From contig CAVPZC010000002.1 of assembly GCA_963710175.1 (NCBI GenBank), forward strand, positions 1,850,345 to 1,914,344: a DNA stretch of 64,000 nucleotides, in the 5' to 3' direction. This document shows positions 35,575 to 44,726 of this stretch, one piece after another (the stretch's first letter is position 1; each line of letters opens with the position of its first letter). Under the pieces are notes generated by a model. That model was not told where the DNA came from. It saw nothing but the letters and a program-made list of their open reading frames with translations, and made no database searches. Position numbers and translations under genes: made by a program. The DNA comes from Phormidesmis sp963710175. Lineage in GTDB: Bacteria > Cyanobacteriota > Cyanobacteriia > Phormidesmidales > Phormidesmidaceae.

Positions 35575-36240
35575 CTATAGCTTGCGGTATTTAATAATCA
35601 TGCAGGTCGGATAAACCACATCAGCAATCACCTGCTCGCTCGCTGGAAAATCCGTATGTTCTTCAAACAGTTCAATGCGGGTATTTTTTAGAAGCTGGGC
35701 ATGAAAGTATTCCATCAGAGTGTGTCCAGGCTCAGATAGCTTGATAGACCGATTAAAAATATAAGAAGTCACGTCTCGCTTGGCAAAGTAATCACCATTT
35801 TTGTCATTTATATAGCTCTCCAAAAGCTGAGTGACAGGGTGCTTTGCCAAAATCAATAGGAGGCCTTTAGACTTCGTTACTCTAACCATTTCGTTGAGTG
35901 CTTCAGGCACCCGATCAGATGCCTGAAGCGCGTAATAGCTGGTGATGATATCAAAGGTGTTCGCCTCATAGGGAAGTTCGTTCATACTCCCGACAGAGAA
36001 ACTGCCACATTCTCTATCTTTTGCTAGCGCTATTTGTTTTTCTGAGACATCTATACCGTAAACCTTGGCCCCATTTTCCGCGTAGGCGGCGGCATCCTGC
36101 CCAGAGCCACAGCCGACATCGAGCAGCTGCTTCCCGGCCAAAGAGTCGGGTAGCAGGCTGTAGAAATGCGATTTCATCTCCCTTTCTAAATCGGCTGACC
36201 CCTTTGCATATTTTTCAGCAAACTCGTTGTAATTAGTCAT
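35575..36240 (-). CDS. Class I SAM-dependent methyltransferase
   Basis: A 221-residue methyltransferase of the type-11 group. SAM-binding motif I is LLDVGCGSGQDAAAYAENGA, an acidic ribose-binding residue lies in VYGIDVSEKQIALAKD, and LPYEANTFDIITSYYALQ is motif II. It starts nine bases from the next minus-strand gene's stop and follows it, so the two methyltransferases likely form an operon. Substrate unknown. Confidence 0.8.
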   Translation of the reverse strand: MTNYNEFAEKYAKGSADLEREMKSHFYSLLPDSLAGKQLLDVGCGSGQDAAAYAENGAKVYGIDVSEKQIALAKDRECGSFSVGSMNELPYEANTFDIITSYYALQASDRVPEALNEMVRVTKSKGLLLILAKHPVTQLLESYINDKNGDYFAKRDVTSYIFNRSIKLSEPGHTLMEYFHAQLLKNTRIELFEEHTDFPASEQVIADVVYPTCMIIKYRKL

Positions 36241-36249
36241 AGATCGTGC

Positions 36250-36894
36250 TCACTTTTGAAAGACCATAAGATAGCCCGGAACACTCGCGTGCTTAAATGA
36301 GGGAATAGTCAGCTCTGTCGCCTGTATCAGCGATAAATTGCTAAATATTCCTTTAACTTCAGAAATAGAATAGTGGATGAATGGAGACTGCGACCAAGTA
36401 GGATGCAGCAAACAGTGCCTGCGTAGCCCAAAACGAATTCTCCGATACTGATCGCTTCGTAGCGGATCGTAAGCGTAATCGTAAATGACGAGCCTACCGT
36501 TTTGCTTTAGAGCAGAATTAATAGACCGCACTAAGCGGCCTCTGTGGGAAGTGTTGGCGATCGTGCTAAAGACGCCAAACATTGAAAACATATCGACCCT
36601 CAAGGTTTTGGCAAGCTTTGTAAGCTCGTCAAAATGATGAACGGGGATGGAGGTGTCTTTCTGCATATGAGCTATGCAGTCGCGTGAGACTTCAACGCCG
36701 GTAAGCTGCTCAAATCCTTGCTCTCTCAGCTGGCGAAGATTTCGGCCTCTGCCAAAACCAAAGTCAAGGATAGATTGCTCTGTTCCTGGTAGAGAAATGG
36801 GTAAGTCCAACAAGCCGGGGATATTTGAATGATCTACTTGATGGAAACTATCCCAGTGAGATATGCCTGTTTGAACTTGTAGCAAACTTGTCAT
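36250..36894 (-). CDS. Class I SAM-dependent methyltransferase-like protein
   Basis: A 214-residue protein whose SAM-binding loop is ILDFGFGRGRNLRQLREQGF (Phe-Gly in place of the commoner Gly-Cys-Gly). The acidic position is in LTGVEVSRDCIAHM. MFSMFGVFSTIANTSHRGRL is the motif II region. Upstream member of a two-gene minus-strand operon with the preceding methyltransferase. Substrate unknown. Confidence 0.7.
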   Translation of the reverse strand: MTSLLQVQTGISHWDSFHQVDHSNIPGLLDLPISLPGTEQSILDFGFGRGRNLRQLREQGFEQLTGVEVSRDCIAHMQKDTSIPVHHFDELTKLAKTLRVDMFSMFGVFSTIANTSHRGRLVRSINSALKQNGRLVIYDYAYDPLRSDQYRRIRFGLRRHCLLHPTWSQSPFIHYSISEVKGIFSNLSLIQATELTIPSFKHASVPGYLMVFQK

Positions 36895-37507
36895 TTCAAC
36901 AAAGCTCCAAAATTTAGAAGACTTCGATCTAGTGGTCTACGCGCGAGTCATTTGGAGAGCTATAGCTTTGGACACCTAGCTCTGTACATCTTCAGATATT
37001 TTTGGTTAGTGAAACCGTTGATGGCTATAGAGCTAAGTGATCGCTAGTATGCGGATGAATCCAACGCTAGCTATATATATTTCAGGAACAAACTTGATTC
37101 GCCCTCGATAGTCAAAAATGCAGAATAGTTGAAAATACGGATGTCACTCTATCAGGATCGTAAACTCCCCTAACAGCGAGAATCTACTTAAGTGAGACAA
37201 CAGATATTTCATCCTATCTCTCAGTTATTTATACGTATTCTTACGGATGCTTTGTGACCCTGCTTAGGCGTCTCTAAGGTTTTCAGCAGGATCATGGTGT
37301 GGTGGATGCGATCGCGCCTGAAAAAGCCGAGAACCCGGCTTGAACGATCTATTTCGCTAAGGCTGCGCACTCAGTATCGCGATATTGCGGTGGTTGCTGA
37401 TATTTACATTGCTCAATAGGATGAGTAGATGCGTCTCTGGCAAATCATGTGATTTAAATATGATTTAACGGTTGTCAGCGCTTTTTACTATTCTGAGTTA
37501 GATAAAC
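36895..37507. other. Intergenic region, 613 bp, with two-hairpin element copy D
   Basis: Divergent upstream region of the methyltransferase pair and the SulP gene. Two-hairpin element copy D occupies 36961-37075. The rest has no gene or other repeat that I can support. Confidence 0.5.
36961..37075 (-). repeat. Two-hairpin MITE-like element, copy D
   Basis: 115 bp starting TATAGC and ending GCTATA. Read on the minus strand it has stem 1 around a GGATTCAT loop (outer arm GCTAGC / CTAGC-like) and stem 2 CACTTAGCTCT / AGAGCTAGGTG. The internal AACGGTTTCA word is shared with copies A and B. The stems differ from the other copies but still pair. Confidence 0.6.
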
Positions 37508-39010
37508 GTGGCTTATAGCAGTGCTAATCCAACCGAGAAGGGCGAACTCCAGGCTTGGTTTTCAAATGTGCCAGCAGATTTGCTATCGGGTGTGGTGGTC
37601 GCTCTGGCACTGATTCCCGAGGCGATCGCTTTTTCGATCATCGCTGGCGTCGATCCCAAAGTCGGACTTTATGCCTCTTTCACTATGGCAGTGACCATTG
37701 CCTTTTTAGGGGGCAGGCCGGGTATGGTGTCCGCTGCGACCGGGGCCATGGCTCTGCTCATGGTCGATCTGGTCAAAGGTTACGGATTGGAATATCTGCT
37801 GGGCGCAACGCTGCTCACCGGACTTTTGCAGGTGGTCTGGGGCTTTTTGCGAATTGGTCGGATTATGAAGTACGTGCCGCGTGCGGTGCTAATCGGGTTT
37901 GTCAACGCCTTGGCTATTTTGATCTTTAATGCTCAGCTGCCTCAGTTTGCAGGCCAGGGGCTGCTGATGTATGCCATGGTCGCAGCGGGTTTGGCAATCA
38001 TCTATATTTTGCCTCGCTTTATTAAGGCCATTCCTTCTCCCCTAGTCGCGATTGTGGTGCTAACAACAGTGGCGATGGTCACCGGTATGCCGCTGCCAAC
38101 TGTGGGCGATATGGGCGATCTGCCCTCGACCCTACCGTCTCTTCGCTTGCCAGATCTGCCCTTTAACCTGGCGACCCTCCAGGTAATTTTGCCGGTGGCG
38201 CTAACGATGTCGGCAGTGGGCCTGCTGGAGTCGTTTCTGACGGCGTCGGTGCTAGACGATATGACCGATACCAATAGCGATAAGAACCGGGAAGCTAGAG
38301 GTCAGGGTATCGCTAACCTGGTGACCGGACTGTTTGGCGGCATGGCTGGCTGCGCCATGATTGGCCAGTCGGTGATTAACATCAAGTCGGGCGGGCGGCA
38401 GCGCATGTCTACGCTGAGCGCGGGTATTTTTCTGCTCTTTTTTATCCTGGTGCTCAGGCAATGGGTGAGCCTGATTCCGATGGCGGCGCTGGTCGCAGTC
38501 ATGTTTATGGTCTCGATCAGCACCTTTAGCTGGGCTTCGCTGATGAACTTTAGAAGGATGCCCAAGAGTGAAACGGCGGTGATGCTGGTGACGGTAGTGA
38601 CCACGGTAATTACGCACAATCTGGCGCTGGGGGTGATGGTGGGAATTGCTTTGAGTGCGATCGCCTTTTCCCGCAAAATTGCCAAGCTGATTAATGTCCG
38701 CAGCGAACTCAGTGCAGACGGCTCCGAACGTACCTACTACGTGTTTGGTCAGCTATTTTTTGTCTCTGCTAACAATCTCACCGAAGACTTCGACCTGCAC
38801 GAACACATCGACAGCGTCGTCATTGATCTTACCCATGCTCACCTGTGGGATCAGTCAGCGGTGATCGCCATTGACAAGGTCGTGCTCAAGTTTCGAGCGC
38901 ACGGCACAGATGTTAAGCTAGTGGGTATGAATGAAGCGAGCGCGACGCTAATAGAGCGCCTGGCAATACACGATAAACCCGATGCAGTGGAGCTGGCAGC
39001 CGGCCACTAG
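37508..39010 (+). CDS. SulP-family anion transporter with STAS domain
   Basis: A 500-residue inner-membrane transporter, GTG start. It opens WFSNVPADLLSGVVVALALI and PEAIAFSIIAGVDPKVGLYA, a SulP signature. TGLFGGMAGCAMIGQSVINI is the conserved second half, and a shortened STAS domain is at about residues 405-495 (VFGQLFFVSANNLTEDFDLH). It is clearly different from the BicA-like protein (other first helices, much shorter tail). Substrate could be sulfate, bicarbonate or another anion. Confidence 0.85.
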   Translation: MAYSSANPTEKGELQAWFSNVPADLLSGVVVALALIPEAIAFSIIAGVDPKVGLYASFTMAVTIAFLGGRPGMVSAATGAMALLMVDLVKGYGLEYLLGATLLTGLLQVVWGFLRIGRIMKYVPRAVLIGFVNALAILIFNAQLPQFAGQGLLMYAMVAAGLAIIYILPRFIKAIPSPLVAIVVLTTVAMVTGMPLPTVGDMGDLPSTLPSLRLPDLPFNLATLQVILPVALTMSAVGLLESFLTASVLDDMTDTNSDKNREARGQGIANLVTGLFGGMAGCAMIGQSVINIKSGGRQRMSTLSAGIFLLFFILVLRQWVSLIPMAALVAVMFMVSISTFSWASLMNFRRMPKSETAVMLVTVVTTVITHNLALGVMVGIALSAIAFSRKIAKLINVRSELSADGSERTYYVFGQLFFVSANNLTEDFDLHEHIDSVVIDLTHAHLWDQSAVIAIDKVVLKFRAHGTDVKLVGMNEASATLIERLAIHDKPDAVELAAGH

Positions 39011-39591
39011 CGTTTGGCTGAGCGCAGTCGTTTGTAGAGCGTCGCCGTAGGTGTTGGCTACAGTCTAGCCGGGATTCGGCTGCGCTCACCCCTCGGTTTC
39101 TGCGGTGTGCTAAACACATACGGTAGCTATGTGAGGGGTCGCCTCAAGAGGCTCATGGATTCTCCTTGCTCTGGCGTGATAATTAGCTGCTCGCCGACTG
39201 TGATGATCTGGCCTCCAGGCGGTTGGTTCGGCGTAGTTTAAGCAGTACTCAGCGAGGCTGACTGATCGCGCTGCTAAAGCAAGGCTACGCTTGTGGAAGA
39301 CTGTGAAGTGAATAGTTAGGCAAGCTTGAATATTTTGCCGAGTCAGCCCCTCATGTTCTTCAAGGATTTCTACTAAAGCCCGAACCGTGATCCAGAAGGT
39401 TGAGAATGAAGTCAACAGATAACCTCGTACCTCGGATTACGGGCTTACTCGCAAACAACCTCTGGGACAGGTGATATCCGCCATAGCAGTTCTTGGCCTG
39501 TCATATCTTTGTTCCTTAATTTTCTTTGTAAGCCATTAAATGCTGAGAATTTTCTGAGCATTCATTCCCACAACAAAAGTGAGATAGTATG
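39011..39591. other. Intergenic region, 581 bp, with GGCTGAGCGCAG palindrome
   Basis: Begins with GGCTGAGCGCAGTCG (about 39015) and its complement-like CGGCTGCGCTCA (about 39077), a dispersed palindrome also present between nusG and rplK. A 101-codon minus-strand frame (39110-39415) has an unusual Cys/Leu pattern and may be a remnant; I do not call it a gene. The last 9 bases are the target duplication of the adjacent insertion sequence. Confidence 0.45.
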
Positions 39592-41124
39592 CAGCAATTC
39601 CAAATTCCAACTAACGGACATTCGCCATAGATATTTAGAAAAAGCATGAGACGTTTTCCAGGATATGCAGTAAGGTTCAATCAATCTGCCCTCCGTCTGT
39701 AATGACTCAGCCCATGCCCCCAGCCAGTCTCAGTTTTGAGGGTCTATCAGCGACGCTCAGGGATGCAGTTGCCCAGATGGATGACCCGCGCCAACCGAGT
39801 AACGCAACTAGCTACAGTCTCAGGGATGTGGTTGTGGGAGCCTTTTCATGCTTTTTCATGCAGAGCGCATCGTTCTTAGAGTTTCAGCGCCAGCTCAATA
39901 GTCGCAGCGGTCAAGATAATGCTCAGAGTCTGTTCGGGCTAACGCAGATACCGAGCGTCGTGCAGATCCGCAATATCCTTGACCAGCTAGCAGCAGCGGG
40001 GCTTTTTCCGGCGTTTATCAGCTTCTACCGGACGCTTCAGGCACAGGGCTACTTGCAAAGATTTGAGCGGCTAGGCGGCAACCTGCTGGTGGCGCTAGAC
40101 GGCACAGAATACTACAGTTCTCAGCAGGTGAGCTGTCCGTGCTGCTCGACGCGCACGTCTAAAAGCGGGCAGGTGACCTATTCGCACAAAGCGCTGTTGC
40201 CAGTGATTGTCGCGCCGAGTGAACCAGCTGTGATTTCACTGCCGCCTATGTTTGTCACCCCTCAAGATGGCCATACCAAGCAGGACTGCGAACAAGCTGC
40301 CGCGAAACGGTGGATCGGCTCAGCGCCAGCCATATTCGAGCAGCAGGCGGTGACCTTGCTTGGCGATGACCTGTTCAGTCGTCAGCCGATGTGCGCAGCG
40401 GCTTTGGCTGCACGCTTCAACTTTATCTTCGTCTGCCTGCCAGAGTCACATCCGGCCCTCTATGACTGGATTGGCTTCAAGGCTGCCAATGGCAATGTCA
40501 AGACGGTGACACAAGTGCAGCGCCACGGTCGCCGCGATGAGCTGTGGCAAGTGCGCTATCTCAACGATGTGGCACTGCGCTCAGAAGCCCCTGCCCTGTC
40601 GGTCAACTGGTGTGAGCTGACGGTGTCGCGGCCCGCAGACGGCAAGGTGCTCCATCTCAATAGCTGGGTTACCAACCACCCTATTGATGACTCGCAAGCC
40701 TTTGAGATTGCCGCTGCTGGTCGCAGCCGCTGGAAGACTGAAAACGAAAACCACAATGTGCTCAAGACTCAGGGCTACCACCTCGAACACAACTTTGGCC
40801 ATGGCAAACAGCATCTGTCTGCCTTTTTACTGACCCTGAACCTATTGGCATTCTTGTTTCATACAATCTTGCATCTGGCCGACGAGCGCTATCAACAGAT
40901 TCGTCAGCAGCGCGGCACTCGCCAAGGCTTCTTTCAAGATATCCTGGCACTCACCAAGTACTTATGGTTCGAGAGCTGGACAGCGCTGATTGACTTCATG
41001 CTTGATGAGAAGAAAAAGTCTGCTAAGCAGATGAGAAACACCTCTTGACGGCTTTCCTCGTCGATGGCTAGTCAGCCCTTCAGCGCTGATTGGTTTGTCC
41101 GTATCTTGGAATTTGGAATTGCTG
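39592..41124 (+). mobile_element. Complete insertion sequence, 1533 bp, IS4-like DDE type
   Basis: Terminal inverted repeats of 29 bp (left end CAGCAATTCCAAATTCCAA, 39592; right end complementary, 41124) match at 26 of 29 positions. The element is flanked by a 9-bp direct duplication GATAGTATG at 39583-39591 and 41125-41133, proof of recent transposition. One transposase gene fills it. Confidence 0.92.
39702..41048 (+). CDS. DDE transposase
   Basis: A 448-residue transposase, intact. The catalytic Asp-Asp-Glu set is likely in LVALDGTEYYSSQQ, TLLGDDLFSRQP and WKTENENHNVLKTQGYHLEH. A CPCCSTRTSKSG segment resembles a small zinc-binding motif. The 9-bp target duplication fits IS4-type elements; exact family naming would need a database comparison. 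The gene is uninterrupted and lies wholly between the inverted repeats, so the element is probably active. Confidence 0.9.
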   Translation: MTQPMPPASLSFEGLSATLRDAVAQMDDPRQPSNATSYSLRDVVVGAFSCFFMQSASFLEFQRQLNSRSGQDNAQSLFGLTQIPSVVQIRNILDQLAAAGLFPAFISFYRTLQAQGYLQRFERLGGNLLVALDGTEYYSSQQVSCPCCSTRTSKSGQVTYSHKALLPVIVAPSEPAVISLPPMFVTPQDGHTKQDCEQAAAKRWIGSAPAIFEQQAVTLLGDDLFSRQPMCAAALAARFNFIFVCLPESHPALYDWIGFKAANGNVKTVTQVQRHGRRDELWQVRYLNDVALRSEAPALSVNWCELTVSRPADGKVLHLNSWVTNHPIDDSQAFEIAAAGRSRWKTENENHNVLKTQGYHLEHNFGHGKQHLSAFLLTLNLLAFLFHTILHLADERYQQIRQQRGTRQGFFQDILALTKYLWFESWTALIDFMLDEKKKSAKQMRNTS

Positions 41125-41187
41125 GATAGTATGGCTCATGCCTTGCGATCGCCGCTAGCTAGCGTATCCCGTAGCCGATTGATCCCT

Positions 41188-42213
41188 CTATGTCCAAGCC
41201 CTGAAGAAAGTGTTGTCCTGCCAGGCGTCTGCCGTTTGCTGTTCAATTTCTGCTAGCGCAGTCGCGTCTAATGTTTGAAACTCTCTAGCCGCACGCACGT
41301 TCTCCTCTAGCTGCTCAGTCGTCTTCGCCGCAATCACCGCGCAGTGAACCCCTGGTTGCGAGAGCGTATAGCCTAGCGCCTGGGGCATCCCCGCTAGCAC
41401 ACCTGGCTTAAACAAGCGACCATAGGCCGGTACCTTCATCGCCGTAATACCGACATTCTGCGCACTGGCAATCGGGAGCACGCTGGGAATAAAAGGCCTA
41501 GGATGGTGCGGATCGGCTGCATTTACTGGAATCAGTGCATGGTCAAAAGGATAGCGCTGTAGTCCGGCAGCGATAATGTCGGGTTCGTGGTGTCCGGTGA
41601 TGCCGCTAAAGCGCACCAATCCCTGCGCTTGGGCTTCTTCTAACGCTTCGACCGCGCCGCCTTTACCGAATAACGTATCTAGCTCAGCCTCAAACGACAC
41701 ATGGTGAAACTGCCAGAGGTCAAGCTGGTCAGTATTTAGTCGCTGCAATGACCGCTCCAGATCGCGCCAGGCTCCATCGCGGTCGCGCGCCGCCGTCTTA
41801 CTAGCCAAAAAAACTGCTTCCCGGTGAGCAGGCAGCACCTTGCCCAAATATGACTCACTCGGGCCATAGCTCGCGGCTGTATCAAAGTAGCGAATGCCTA
41901 GCGCCAGGGCCCGCTGAATCTGCTCTATAGCTGCCTGTTCGCCATTAGGCGAAGATAGCGGCGTATCGCCCGCGCCGCCCAGGCCAAGAATGGGCAGCTG
42001 AATATTGGTGCGGCCTAGCTGTCGCAGCGGCATAGGGTCTGCGACAGCTGGCAGCTCACTGCGTGCATCTGCATCAGCCGAGACATCGTCACTCATTGAC
42101 GAGGCAGCGGTTTTTGACCCGGTTTGCAGAGATGAACAACCGACGATGCCTGCTGCCGCCGTCAAACTGGTTGCTAAAAATGTCCGACGGGTTTTCTCAG
42201 GATAATTCGCCAT
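41188..42213 (-). CDS. Aldo/keto reductase, exported (Tat lipoprotein-like signal)
   Basis: A 341-residue NAD(P)H-dependent oxidoreductase. The N-terminus has a twin-arginine motif (TRRTFLATSLTAA) and a lipobox-like IVGC at about residue 25, so it may be exported by Tat and possibly lipidated. The AKR core follows: LGLGGAGDTPLS, the catalytic Asp and Tyr in RYFDTAASYGPSESYLG, Lys in VFLASKTAARD, His in LDLWQFHHVSF. AKRs acting outside the cytoplasm are less usual; cofactor supply would be an issue. Substrate unknown. Confidence 0.85.
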   Translation of the reverse strand: MANYPEKTRRTFLATSLTAAAGIVGCSSLQTGSKTAASSMSDDVSADADARSELPAVADPMPLRQLGRTNIQLPILGLGGAGDTPLSSPNGEQAAIEQIQRALALGIRYFDTAASYGPSESYLGKVLPAHREAVFLASKTAARDRDGAWRDLERSLQRLNTDQLDLWQFHHVSFEAELDTLFGKGGAVEALEEAQAQGLVRFSGITGHHEPDIIAAGLQRYPFDHALIPVNAADPHHPRPFIPSVLPIASAQNVGITAMKVPAYGRLFKPGVLAGMPQALGYTLSQPGVHCAVIAAKTTEQLEENVRAAREFQTLDATALAEIEQQTADAWQDNTFFRAWT

Positions 42214-42335
42214 GCGATCGCAGGTGCTAACGTCATCTCTATTGTGTCGAATGTATCGAATTTTTGCTGATCAGGCACGTCGCTGAGGGCACGCTAAAAA
42301 AGCAGAATATATACTATTCCCAAATCTCAATGGTC

Positions 42336-42365
42336 TTTAACAGCTATTAACCTGATGTTAAAGAC
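42336..42365 (+). promoter_or_regulatory. Probable Pho box upstream of pstS
   Basis: Three TTAA-centred repeats (TTTAACAG, ATTAACCTG, GTTAAAG) spaced 10 and 11 bp apart, 85-115 bp before the pstS ATG. This fits the cyanobacterial SphR/PhoB direct-repeat pattern of PyTTAAPyPy-type units. Phosphate-starvation control is therefore likely for pstS. Confidence 0.5.
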
Positions 42366-42450
42366 CCAATAATCAACTCCGCCTGCTGTCTTAAACTTGG
42401 CTCGATAGATTGCACCTTGGCCATGAATTTGAGCTCAGGAGCTTTCAATA

Positions 42451-43392
42451 ATGACAATCAGCGGTAAGCAGTTTTCAAGTAAGTTCAAAGTCTTAGGGGC
42501 CACTACGGCAGTAGCGGCGACGCTATGTCTTACTTCAGCAGCAGTCTTTGCTCAGAGCAACCTTATTTCCATTGATGGTTCTAGCACGGTTTTTCCCATC
42601 ACCGAAGCGATGGCTGAAGAATTTATGACTGACAACAGCGATGTCAGCATCAGCGTTGGTGTTTCCGGTACGGGCGGTGGCTTCAAAAAATTCTGCGCAG
42701 GGGAGACCGTGATCTCTAACGCTTCACGACCTATCAAAGACACTGAGATAGAACTCTGCGCCGCTAACGGCATTGAGTACGAAGTGATTCCGGTCGCGAC
42801 TGACGCCATCACCGTGGTCATCAACCCCGAAAACGACTGGGCAACTAGCCTCACTACTGAAGAACTCAACACTATCTGGGCACCCGAATCAGAAGGTACG
42901 ATCACTAGCTGGAATCAGGTCAACCCTGACTTCCCTAACGAGCCTATCAACCTGTACGGCCCTGGCTCAGACTCCGGTACCTTTGACTATTTCACCGACG
43001 AAATCATGGGTGAAGAAGGGGCTAGCCGAGGCGATTATACTGCCAGCGAAGATGACAACGTGCTGGTGCTGGGCGTCTCGCGCGACGTTAACGCGCTGGG
43101 CTACTTTGGCATGTCTTACTACCTGGAGAACCAGGACATTCTCAAAGCGGTAGGGGTGGCTAGCGAAGAGACTGAAGGCGTCTCGGTTGTGCCCTCTCCT
43201 GAGACGATTGCTGACTACCAGCCCCTAGCTCGCCCGATCTTTATCTATGTCAGCAAAGCAGCATTAGCTGATCGCTCTGAAGTGAGTTCGTTCGTTGAGT
43301 TTTACCTTAACAACGCTGAGTCAATCGTGCCTGAAGTTGGCTACGTAGCTTTGCCTGCCGGTGACTACGAAGAGTCGTTGAGCAAGCTCTAA
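42451..43392 (+). CDS. pstS: Phosphate ABC transporter substrate-binding protein PstS/SphX
   Basis: Periplasmic phosphate-binding protein, 313 residues. A signal peptide ends near VFAQSNL. ISIDGSSTVFPITEAMAEEF and SVGVSGTGGGFKKFCAGE are the phosphate-binding loops, and NLYGPGSDSGTFDYFTDEI is the third. RBS AGGAG lies 9 bp before the ATG. The pstCAB genes do not follow, so this is a stand-alone copy, as SphX often is in cyanobacteria. A probable Pho box lies upstream. Confidence 0.9.
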   Translation: MTISGKQFSSKFKVLGATTAVAATLCLTSAAVFAQSNLISIDGSSTVFPITEAMAEEFMTDNSDVSISVGVSGTGGGFKKFCAGETVISNASRPIKDTEIELCAANGIEYEVIPVATDAITVVINPENDWATSLTTEELNTIWAPESEGTITSWNQVNPDFPNEPINLYGPGSDSGTFDYFTDEIMGEEGASRGDYTASEDDNVLVLGVSRDVNALGYFGMSYYLENQDILKAVGVASEETEGVSVVPSPETIADYQPLARPIFIYVSKAALADRSEVSSFVEFYLNNAESIVPEVGYVALPAGDYEESLSKL

Positions 43393-43579
43393 GGTTACCT
43401 CTGTTGTTCATTTAGCGTATCAGTCCCGTTTGTCAATGTCTTGATAGATGTTAGGACCCTAGTAAACGGGGCGATCGCACCTGTTCACCAAACCCACTCT
43501 TGTCTTGAGGCTCCCGCTGTTTAGCACAGGTTGAGCCTCAAGGTTTTCTCTGTGCTTAGCACTATTAAATTTCACTTTT

Positions 43580-44398
43580 GTGCTGATGGCTCCTGCCGCT
43601 GAAAACACATCGTCTCTGCATACAAGCTTGCCCCGCCGCCTTACCGTTAGGCAGGTGCTGTATCACCCGCTCACCTGGCTAGCGGTAGGGTGTCATGCGG
43701 CGCTGCTGTTAGTTCCTTTTGATCCTGGCCCGCCTGCTGCCGCACCCGAAACAGTAGAGGAGGAAGTGCCAGAGGAGGTTGCTATTGACGTTTTGAACCT
43801 GTCGGAAATTGTCTCCGCAGAGCCGCCCGCTTCAGCTTCTCCAGAACCGCCACCTGCTGCACCCCCACCCGCTGCGAGCCAGCCTGCGCCCGTCAGGCTG
43901 GCTAATGCCCCTGCGTCCTCTGCTGCCTCCGTGTCAGTCTCTGCTGCTCCTGCTGCTCCTGCCGCTCCTGCTGCTCCTGACAATTCAGGCGCTATGAACG
44001 ATCCGCCTCCACCGGCCTACGACCCATCCGCCGACCAAGATCTCTTTATTGGCAACCTGGGCGTACTTGGACTAACTGACTACACTGACAGTCAGGGGTT
44101 GCCTCCGCCTACATTGCTTCGCCGTCCTGAGAATGCCAGCTATTTTTTGAACGGATCTGCACCAGCGGCAGGTGCTAAAGATGCCAGATGGATGGATAAA
44201 GGGCCTGACGATGTCTTAAATCAGCTGAAAGCTACTTATGAGCCGGGTGGGATTGTCTTTAATCCGCTAGACGATTACGGTGGTGAGCTGCTGTATCAAC
44301 TGGTGACCGCTGAGGGGCAGCCGTTTATGTACATTAGCCTGGTCAGCTTAAAAGGGTCGTCGCTGGTGGTGATTTGGCAGGGCAATCCGCTGTCCTGA
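43580..44398 (+). CDS. TonB-like Pro/Ala-rich envelope protein
   Basis: A 272-residue protein with one N-terminal membrane helix (HPLTWLAVGCHAALLLVP). It is followed by an acidic patch, then about 90 residues rich in Pro and Ala (residues 85-145), which should span the periplasm, and a compact C-terminal domain (GGIVFNPLDDYGGELLYQL). The next gene shares the N-terminal helix pattern, so the two are likely duplicates. The TonB similarity is architectural only; the C-terminal domain is not a recognised TonB_C. Confidence 0.6.
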   Translation: MLMAPAAENTSSLHTSLPRRLTVRQVLYHPLTWLAVGCHAALLLVPFDPGPPAAAPETVEEEVPEEVAIDVLNLSEIVSAEPPASASPEPPPAAPPPAASQPAPVRLANAPASSAASVSVSAAPAAPAAPAAPDNSGAMNDPPPPAYDPSADQDLFIGNLGVLGLTDYTDSQGLPPPTLLRRPENASYFLNGSAPAAGAKDARWMDKGPDDVLNQLKATYEPGGIVFNPLDDYGGELLYQLVTAEGQPFMYISLVSLKGSSLVVIWQGNPLS

Positions 44399-44726
44399 GT
44401 GAAGAGCAGCGCTATGCTGATAGGCATATACATGTTTAGCGTAAGTAATCCTGTATTTTGGTGCCCCTTGCCAAGGGGCACCAACGGAGGGGTCTCGGGG
44501 TGTAGCGGACTCATCGGAACCCCTCCCTTGCGGTTCCCTTTGCTAAGGGGAACCAGTCACAAGGTTTTGATGTTGCGGTGTTGAAGTGCTCTAAACAAGT
44601 ACACAGGTATAGTGCCTGCTCAGCACATCAACGTTGGTGCAATCTATCGGTGCAACTTCTGCAAATTGTGATCGCCCTGCCGATTTTCACTGTTGGTCTT
44701 CAAGAACATCTGGCCACCTACATTTT
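44399..44726. other. Intergenic region, 328 bp, with two GC-rich hairpins
   Basis: Contains perfect or near-perfect palindromes at 44460-44482 and 44532-44554. They may end transcription of the upstream gene or be dispersed repeats. The rest holds the promoter of the next gene. Confidence 0.5.
44460..44482. repeat. Perfect palindrome (GGTGCCCCTT / AAGGGGCACC)
   Basis: Ten-base arms with a 3-bp loop, lying 62 bp after the stop of the TonB-like gene. A second related palindrome, GGTTCCC...GGGGAACC at 44532-44554, follows 50 bp on. Related hairpins in tandem suggest REP-like units. Confidence 0.6.

Noticed and set aside
39110..39415. Hypothetical protein on the minus strand
   Set aside because: Composition and lack of ribosome-binding site or domain make it as likely a chance frame or degraded element.
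43840..43980. Minus-strand Ala/Gly-rich frames opposite the Pro/Ala segment
   Set aside because: Low-complexity antisense of GCTCCT repeats; the plus-strand protein has the membrane helix and C-terminal fold.
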